Part shown: in pieces, positions 57,260-64,000 of the stretch
How positions within the stretch are numbered: the stretch's first letter is position 1
How the letters are laid out: each line of letters starts with the position of its first letter
DNA from: Gnetum montanum
Taxonomy: Eukaryota > Streptophyta > Gnetopsida > Gnetales > Gnetaceae
NCBI GenBank assembly: GCA_015680685.1
Contig: MNCI01004050.1
Span: 847,966 to 911,965, forward strand
Direction of reading: 5' to 3'
Length of the DNA stretch: 64,000 nucleotides
The notes under the pieces: generated by a model
Seen by the model: only the letters and a program-made list of their open reading frames with translations
The model's database searches: none
What the model was told of the DNA's origin: nothing
Program-made: the position numbers and the translations under genes

Positions 57260-58108
57260 TGATGAGTGGTGAGGTACCCCAACACTCAACCATATGAATA
57301 CAAGCGTTCATGCACAATCTAATCGATCCCTAGATAGACTAGTTGTGGTATCTAGATGGTTACACATTGATCATAGTTCATTGTCTTCCCACCTGGACTA
57401 GTATTTACTTGGTCACGTATGGTTTAGTCCAAAGTGAGGCGAATGATGTGGTCCTAAACTAGTACTCCTAGAGACAGTGGAAATAAACTTGTTGTAAGCT
57501 AATAGGCGATGAGAAGCAAAATCTAAACTAGCCTAAGTGAGATGAGCATCTGTCCTTAATCATTTATATGCATCTTGGACCTCATGTACTACTTCTGGGA
57601 TTACCAAGTGCACATTACTTAAGCACTCCTAAATATGCTACTAGGTTACCAAGTAGTTACACTTCAATGTTTGTGATTAAGTTTTACTCATTCCACATTT
57701 AACAATAAAAATAGTAAATGATGGTAAACAAATGTTAACTAAGAAAACAAGAAATATCAATAACAATTAAAAACTAAGTGAATGCTACAATGATGGAGTA
57801 ATCTTGATCTTTATTACCGATCATGTGCCTATCCAAGTATGTCACACTCAAATAAAGGTTCTGTACAATTACAATCATCACATTGCAGGCATGGACTGGG
57901 GAAAGAATTGAAATGAATTAAAAACTGACAAAAAGACTCTACTCTAACACTATCTTCCCTCCCTTCCATTCCTATGCACCTAAATGTGTATTTATAGGCT
58001 TACATAGGAATCACGACATCATGTATTCGATATCATTACCCAAGCCATGATATCACATACCCAATATCGAGGATCCAATATCGAGACCTGGCAAAACATG
58101 ATTCATCA
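57260..58108 (-). mobile_element. 5' LTR of the pol-less Athila-type element
   Basis: Minus-strand ends are TGATGAATCATGTTTTGCC and CTCACCACTCATCA. It is 849 bp and colinear with 18504-19358 and 49505-50319. The GATATC block (about 58015-58085) is partly decayed to GATATT, CATATC and AATATC. The TATA box (minus-strand CCTATAAATACAC) is near 57987-57999. The right flank is TTAAG. Confidence 0.9.
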
Positions 58109-58332
58109 TTAAGTTTCATAGAAAATCGACTACATATTCTTGAGCTAGGGTGGTNCTGGATGCATTAATACACCAATTGGGATGTAAAAGGAGTTCTCCT
58201 AGGATTATGGGTAGGGTTGATAGAGCCCACATGCTACCTCATATGGTGGTCAATCTATGGAAGACTTGCTTGATTTATTTTTTCAAAAAAATACTAAGTT
58301 AGTATGGTATTTGGTCAATAAAATTAGAATTT

Positions 58333-58975
58333 CTATGCATAGCTTGGTAATTTTAAATTTGTGATCATGCTTTTTATATCAGCCTTCAACATTTCAACAT
58401 TCTTGACAAATGTGAATCTTACAAGATGTTTTCCCTTCTCGGGGTTTAGATAGAAAACAACACTTGTTGGGATAGCAACAAAACCTCCCTTTTTAATTTG
58501 ATGCTCACAAAATACATTATTTTCAAACCCAAATGGGTTATGATCAACAACAACAAAGTATGTGCCTGCTGTGTATCATATACAATAAATCGAATAACCT
58601 TAAGACCTTCTACCATTATATCTTTCTTGGCATTGTAATCTCTCACAAGCTCTTCATAACAAGAATTTTATGCTTGTAAAGATGTGACAATTGCCCATTG
58701 CATAAGAGTTGATGTTGCAACTATTAATAACAAATTTTCTATCCTGTTAAAGAGAATGTCATCCCTAATGAATTTAAAGTAACAATTCTATTCTACTTCC
58801 CAAGAATACTGGCCATAGAAAAGTGTTTTGCACCAAATGTGAGTTTATCATAAACCTTATTTGTGAAGCATAAAGTATCATTCTCAATATGAAGTGAAGC
58901 TATTAGCTCCAAATCGTTTTGAGAAAACATTTTTCTAGTAGGGTTATGTGGTAACATGGCCTTTTAAATGTAAAG
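58333..58975 (-). pseudogene. Processed pseudogene of a plant PLP aminotransferase (ISS1/VAS1-KAT type)
   Basis: Minus-strand fragments in order: MLPHNPTRKMFSQNDLELIA, HIENDTLCFTNKVYDKLTFG, SMASILG, RIVTLNSLGMTFSLTG, ATSTLMQWAIVT, EELVRDYNAKKDIMVEGLKVI, AGTYFVVVDHNPFGFEN, GFVAIPTSVVFYLNPEKGKHLVRFTF. These match the plant methionine/aromatic aminotransferase family (NTPHNPTGK, DEVYDKL, NSLGKTFSLTGWKIG, IPTSVFYLNPE). The PLP lysine in SLGKTF is Met here. About 20 residues after SLTG are deleted and frames shift. It runs across the last ~200 residues without an intron, so it is probably a retrocopy. The N-terminal half is not found upstream. Confidence 0.85.
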
Positions 58976-59039
58976 AAGACACTTTAAAAAAATGTGCTTA
59001 GCAACTTACATCACAAAATTAATCTCCCTTTATGGAAGT

Positions 59040-59340
59040 CTTTACTTAATGTATTCAACATAAATGGGTAAGATTTTGAAAATTTTTCAAGTAAGAATGC
59101 AAAGTCTTTTGATGTTTTTTTAGCAAATGGTATTGAAATTTCAACCTATCTACAACATCAAGTGCCACAAACATCTTCATGAACTTCTCAGCATTAATTG
59201 CAAATAAGTCTATCCCAAAAGCTAGTAGCAATTTTTCTTGGCATGGAGTCAAAAATCTAGCATTGAGTGTGGATGTCACAATGTTATGAAGAAGGGCTTC
59301 TTGGATTCAGCCAAAGTGTTGGGATGCATAACAACAAACT
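59040..59340 (-). pseudogene. Unrecognised coding-like fragment
   Basis: The minus strand is open for 74 codons (59055-59279) and extends further up as KFVVMHPNTLAESKKPFF. The composition is protein-like (FLTPCQEKLLLAFGIDLFAINAEKFMKMFVALDVVDRL), but no family was recognised. It lies just upstream of the aminotransferase pseudogene on the same strand, yet does not resemble the N-terminal part of that enzyme. Confidence 0.3.
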
Positions 59341-60046
59341 TCATTGTATGCAAATGAATGAGTGTTGTCACCAAATAATCCTTGCGGTTTGGTGTGTTTG
59401 TTTTTGTATATGAATTCCTTTTGGGCATTCTTTTGGTGTTTTAATTCATGGAATATGTTAGGTGTGAATGGTCATGTCATTGTTTCTACTTTATATTGTT
59501 TTGAGCCATTTTATGTTCTCATAGTTTTAATGTTTTACTTGTCTATAGGCCTTTGGTGTTGACAATGATGATTTTGGTGATAATGTTAATGATATGATCC
59601 TTCTCCTTATTCCATGGCTTGGTTTTGACCTCTATTGAACTTGTTACATTTTGTTATTTTGTCACATCATTATTATGGTTGTTTTGTTTGGTTATTATAA
59701 CCTTAGAGACTATGTATTATTTTTGTTGGTGTATGTTGCATAGTGCAACTATGACTATGGACATTTATTCTTTTTCATTATCACACATTGTGACTATGGC
59801 TATTATTTTTGTTTTAAATTGTTTTATATTTTTATGCAAACTTGAATCGTAAAATAAGGCCATGAGCTAAGGCAAAAATGAAAGACAAGGTCACAAAGTA
59901 AAAATGATGCAATAAAGTCATAAAAGAAAGGCATAAATGTTAAAGTAAAAATATAAACACTACTACAAGGTAAACAAGCCAGAATGTATAAGCAATGAAA
60001 AGAAGAGGAGGCCACATATTTACTAGTTTTAGGCCTTGGCAGGTTA
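59341..60046. other. No recognisable gene; right part is PR-RT linker DNA
   Basis: 59341-59820 is T-rich with chance open frames only. From about 59830 to 60046 the wording resembles 2940-3120: an A-rich run of short direct repeats, then tttactagttttaggcctt. It is probably the start of the non-coding linker that follows the protease in the Tat-like element. Confidence 0.4.
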
Positions 60047-62251
60047 TCATGCTGCCAACTTGTATTCATCAAAATTAAGATCAATGACTCCTATAAAGTC
60101 TACACTTCGATCTATTGATATGACATGAGATTTATTAGGGATTGAGATGACATGATAATGAAAAATTTCTATAGGAATTATTACATGTTTAAATCCTCCT
60201 TTAATTGGAAGAAAAGATTTTGAGAAATCATATTTAAAGAAACCTCCAAATTGGGCACCAAATGTACATGAAAGAAACATCCCATAAGTAGGTTTCATAT
60301 CAACTACTAAGATGTCTATGTGACATGAAAAATTAGGATATTTCTTTAGGTGAATTTGAATATCTTTAAGTGATCCTACTACATGGATGTTGGATCCATT
60401 AAGTTGGATAACATTTCTTGTTTGAGTAAGCATTTGGGCTCCTAAATTTTTACATACATCAAGAGGCATTACATTTATAGTAGCTTCTAAATCCATGAGA
60501 TAATTAAACGTTCTTTACTAGTATGACTTAAGTGGTTAGGAAAGGAGGTTAGCCCTTCTTAGCCTATTGGTGAAGAATGGTGTGTCAAGTATTCCAATAG
60601 CATATATGAAATGAGCTTATTTTTCCTTCATAGGAGTCTTACCTTTATCTCTAGATTCGTTGATCAATCCATGTATAGCTTCTTTTGCTTCCTTAAATTG
60701 TAATAGTTCATACGTGGATATGTTGGCCTTAACACTTTTCAAATCTTCTACAAGATCATAAATTTTCATCTCACTCCTAGACTTAGGTTGGTTTTTGCTG
60801 AAATAATTATGGATTTCTAATGATGTTCTAGGTTGTGTTTGTTTTTGAGATGCATTATTATGGTTTCATTTCTGATAAGGGATGTATGTGTTCCCTTTTG
60901 GATTACTAGAGTTGTTCATGATGTTACTCATATTTCTAAATCATGCATTTGTAGGGGTAGGTTCATTGACCATGACTTGCTCAAAGGATGCTATTGGTTC
61001 ATTTTTAGTTTCACTAGAGATTTCTAGAACCATTAGTGGGGCATTTCCCTTTTGGTTGTTCTATAATTCTTGGGTGATATCTTCATATAAGGCTTGGAAT
61101 TGAGGACAAGACTTCTCAAAATGTTGTCTAGTGTTATGTAACCTACAATATTTGCTAAGAGTTACTTCTCCTAGGTTTTCATTTGCCTTGTTATGTTGAT
61201 TTCTTATTTTAACATTGATGTGTTTTATTTCAGTCACTTTATTAGAAAGCTTTTGTAGCATGGTCAAGATTCGTTCATTGGAAGTTAACTCTCAACTTTG
61301 GATAAGATGAAGGCTTATGTTGCCTCAAGGTTAGGGATAGAGGGTATGAAGGGAGGATTGATAATAGATTGAGTCAAGGCCTTCAATTGATCATCATTTA
61401 GGCCAAGGTTTTGAGGAAACAAAGAAGAGGAAGCATTTGGACTTTGAATATTTGGTAGAGAGTTGAGGATCAAAGGATTGGTTTGAAAAGGATTTGAGAC
61501 TATTGAGGTTTATGAACCTAAGCCAAGAGTTTTGAATTGGGATTGTAATGAGTTTTTTAGAGTGATTTGTTCAAGTTCAATTGCTTTGGACATGGCTTCT
61601 TGCAAGTCAGTGATATTAGAATTAGATTTGATTACATACTCAAAGAAAGGATCAATAGTAGAGAGGAAAAAGTTTAAGATGCCTTCTAGTTGTGGATGCA
61701 TCTTGCTAGAAACATACAATAATTATTGAAGGAACCTTAAATTGTAATTTCTAATTATTTGTTCACTAAGCTTTTGAAGGGTAGTAAACTTAATAGAAGC
61801 TATAATGGGGCTTGTAAACTTGTCAAATTGAGAAAGGAAATGTGACTTGAAGTCATTCCAAGTTAAGATTGATGAATTAGGAAGGGTTAGAAATCATTGA
61901 GTTGCTATGCCTCAAAAGGTAGTGATAAAAGACCTGTAGGCCACATCATGTTGAACTATATTGTGGATTCCTAATAATATCTCGAAATTCTAAAGATGTT
62001 GATGAGCATCATTAAAGATGGATCAAAAGAAAGGGAGGTATGTTGAAGAGGTTTTGAAATTGGGTTGAAGCTTTGAAAGTTAAAAAAGGATTATTTATCA
62101 AAGGCTAGGCAACAAGGTTTGCTCTATTTGAAGAATGTGAGGACTTAGATATAGGTCTTGTAGGAATATGTTGTGGAAAATGGTTAGCTAGAAAGTTTTA
62201 TTTTGTTGTTTTCCTAGTTTGAGGCCTAAAATTTTTGCTAGGTCCAACCAT
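60047..62251 (-). pseudogene. gag-protease of a Tat-like gypsy element
   Basis: The minus-strand start is ATG at 62249-62251 (MVGPSKNFRPQTRK). Gag fragments include 61510-61719 (KMHPQLEGILNFFLSTIDPF, TDLQEAMSKAIELEQ) and a zinc-binding remnant at 61061-61267 (YCRLHNTRQHFEKSCPQFQAL). The protease (60047-60496) reads DLEATINVMPLDVCKNLGA, where the active site DLGASINVMP has Gly and Ser changed, then DIQIHLKKYPNFSCHIDILVVDMKPTYGMFLSCTFGAQFGGFFKYD. The last phrase (PTYGMLLSR-WG--LGG) marks the Tat/Retand group. RT does not follow on the left. Confidence 0.8.
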
Positions 62252-63340
62252 AAACAAAGTTAACAACAAAGGAGCTTTTTTTTCTTTTTTGAATTTTTGA
62301 TTAAATTAGGAATTGAAAAAAAGAAAAGAAATTGAAACTAATGACAAGATAACAAAGGAATTAAAGCTAATTGGCGGAAACCATAATAGTGGCTCTCCTT
62401 CTAGCACTAGAGAGGACTGTTGATGTAAAAATTTGTGCCATGAAAGCAAACTAACGCACGACAGTTGAAGGTGCATGATTTTGCAAGGTTATGCCTAAGG
62501 CACCTTGTGTATGGGCATGAGTAGCCTAGGAATAGTCTTGGTGGGTGAGAAAACATGAACAATACTTTGAACAAAACATAAAATTTGAAAATATAAAAGT
62601 AGAAATGAATAGAAATATTAAAGATGAAATGCATGCATTAAACTAAAACAACAATAGTTAATATTTCATTACATAAAACTCAGCATGAACATGGAGAAAA
62701 TGTTGAAAGGGAAAAGGGGGGAACTTAGTGGATTTTTCATCAATCTATCTGCTTTGGTGGCTACCAAAAGGCTGACTCTTCACCTCCTCTTGAAGATATT
62801 GACAATAGGATTGAACAGCCCGAGTTAGTGGCTTAACCTAATGCTCAAGCTTTTGAGGATTAATGATCGTTGCTTGCTTTCCTGTTGGAACACTACCTCA
62901 ACCCTTTTCATAGTCTTTCTTGTGCTCAAACTCAAGGGTTAGCCTTTCAAGACTTCTACATAATCTCACCTTGATGGCTTCTTATTCTAGCCAATTTGAG
63001 GAAACAGCGAGAGGTGGACTAAAACTATGATAGGATAATAGGGTGTAGGATGGGGAAGACAGTGAAGATGATGTTAGAGAAGGGTGTTGAGGCCAACCTC
63101 ACCCATGCTAGGCATAGGGCCTTGATTAACAGTGACCACCGCTAATATAAATTAAAAGACAAATTTTAAAAGAAAATAAATTAAAATAAATTAATCATGA
63201 GCAACAGGACATCACCCACCCCTAAAAATAAAAAATAAAAAATAAAAGGAACGAGGACGACCAATGTGCCTTTTAAAAGGAAAAATAAAATATAAACTTA
63301 AGGTTGTTTTTTTTTGTGGTTTTTATTTTTAGGTGGCTCG
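62252..63340. other. Leader or LTR remnant plus an unassigned coding-like piece
   Basis: 62252-62700 is AT-rich and should be leader of the Tat-like gag; no clear primer site was found. 62740-63110 reads on the minus strand as LEFEHKKDYEKG, TGKQATIINPQKLEH, PLTRAVQSYCQYLQEEVKSQPFG, which looks like decayed protein of unknown family. 63130-63330 is A-rich with AAAATAA repeats. Confidence 0.35.
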
Positions 63341-63349
63341 CAGTTGACA

Positions 63350-64000
63350 GGTTAAAGGTGGCTAGCAATTAGGGTTAGGTTTTCTCCTCCCTCTCACAGG
63401 GCCGCTGCTATAAATGAGGGGAGGAGGAGATTTTCTGAAGGGGGCTTCAGGGAGGCAGATCCAGCCTGGCTCACACCAGTTTTGGCTTGCGGAGCAGATC
63501 TGGCCCTGCCGATTTTCAGCAGAGACGGCAGATTCAGATGGCAGTTTTCCTGTTTTTACGAGGTTCCAGTTCTCCGCCAGTTGCAACTTTCAGGGTTTCG
63601 TTTGGCCACCGCCTGCGCAGCCATTTGTTCGTCTGCCGCCCGCGTAGCCATCTGTTCGGCCACCTCCTGCGTTGCCATCTGTTCAGCCGCCGCCTCCTAG
63701 CCAGCTATCTGCGCTTTTCTCAGCCAGATCTGGCCACAGCCGAGGTCACAGCCTCCACGATCGCGGCCTAGACGTTCACGACACAGGCCTCCCTTCTTCC
63801 TCCACCGCTAGTTTCACCACCGCCGCTGTTGTGCATCCTGCTCCTCCCTCGCTGCACGCGAAACTGCGACGTCTCTCTGTCTTCCTCCGCAGCCACTGTT
63901 CTTTCACCCGCTGCAGCCCATCCGCCTTCGCTGCAGCCCACGCCTACACAATCTGCTCCACGCGTGGTGAGATCTGCGCACCCTCTGTTTTTTTTTCTAC
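63350..64000 (+). promoter_or_regulatory. CpG-rich tract with TATA box, LTR or gene 5' end
   Basis: Base composition changes abruptly from AT-rich to about 60 % GC by eye, with many intact CpGs. TATAAAT lies at 63409-63415, followed by purine-rich gaggggaggagga and then CT-rich, CpG-rich DNA. No frame stays open past about 90 codons. It could be the promoter and leader of a young LTR element or the 5' end of a real gene beyond the window. The sequence alone does not decide. Confidence 0.45.
63615..63695 (+). repeat. 27-bp tandem repeat, three units
   Basis: Units start at 63615, 63642 and 63669, each 27 bp: GCGCAGCCATTTGTTCGTCT, GCGTAGCCATCTGTTCGGCC, GCGTTGCCATCTGTTCAGCC, each followed by a CGCC-rich end. 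A partial fourth copy follows (ctagccagctatctgcgc). The length is a multiple of three, so a coding origin is possible. Confidence 0.85.

Overview
The window is nuclear DNA of a seed plant with a large, repeat-packed genome. This follows from plant-type LTR retrotransposons of at least four groups, a tRNA-Asp-type primer site typical of Athila elements, plant tRNA-derived SINE units, and a decayed copy of a plant aminotransferase. I see no intact protein-coding gene. Almost all coding traces are broken by stops and frameshifts, and CpG has largely decayed to TpG/CpA, as expected for old methylated transposons. The species cannot be named from the sequence.

Layout. 1-1410: the U3 end of an LTR (1-169) lies inside gag of a second element whose 5' LTR is 553-1410; that element sits in the RNase H of a third (minus-strand pol, 1411-2740). 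2741-5870: non-coding tract with a 29-bp minisatellite and a degenerate ~190-bp array. 6030-9200: plus-strand RNase H-integrase and a probable LTR. 9405-9731: SINE-like units. 9732-24275: a nearly complete 14.5-kb minus-strand Athila-type element (LTRs, gag, PR, RT-RH, INT, spacer, 3' ORF) that splits a SINE and carries near-identical 5-bp target duplications; it is itself hit by two solo LTRs (10395-10962 and 18504-19358). 24421-27182: no recognisable gene. 27183-47665: a Tekay/Del-like chromovirus with a 3.2-kb LTR, hit by two copia-type elements (31873-37238 and 40311-46424). 47666-49489: an inverted second copy of the same LTR. 49505-58108: a second Athila-type element, with gag and 3' ORF but no pol. 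58333-58975: aminotransferase retropseudogene. 60047-62251: gag-protease of a Tat-like element. 63350-64000: an abrupt CpG-rich tract with a TATA box.

Main observation. Three retroelement families here carry a 3'-proximal ORF after or in place of pol. In each family the DNA just upstream of that ORF holds a TATA-like box preceded by the same short dyad motif that precedes the TATA box in that family's own LTR: GATATC in one Athila-type family, CCATCGATGG/CCATTGATGG in the other, and AAGATGTCTT/AAGACATCTT in the copia-type family. This suggests a second, internal promoter kept matched to the LTR promoter. The motifs, positions and orientations are visible in the sequence; the regulatory meaning is inference.
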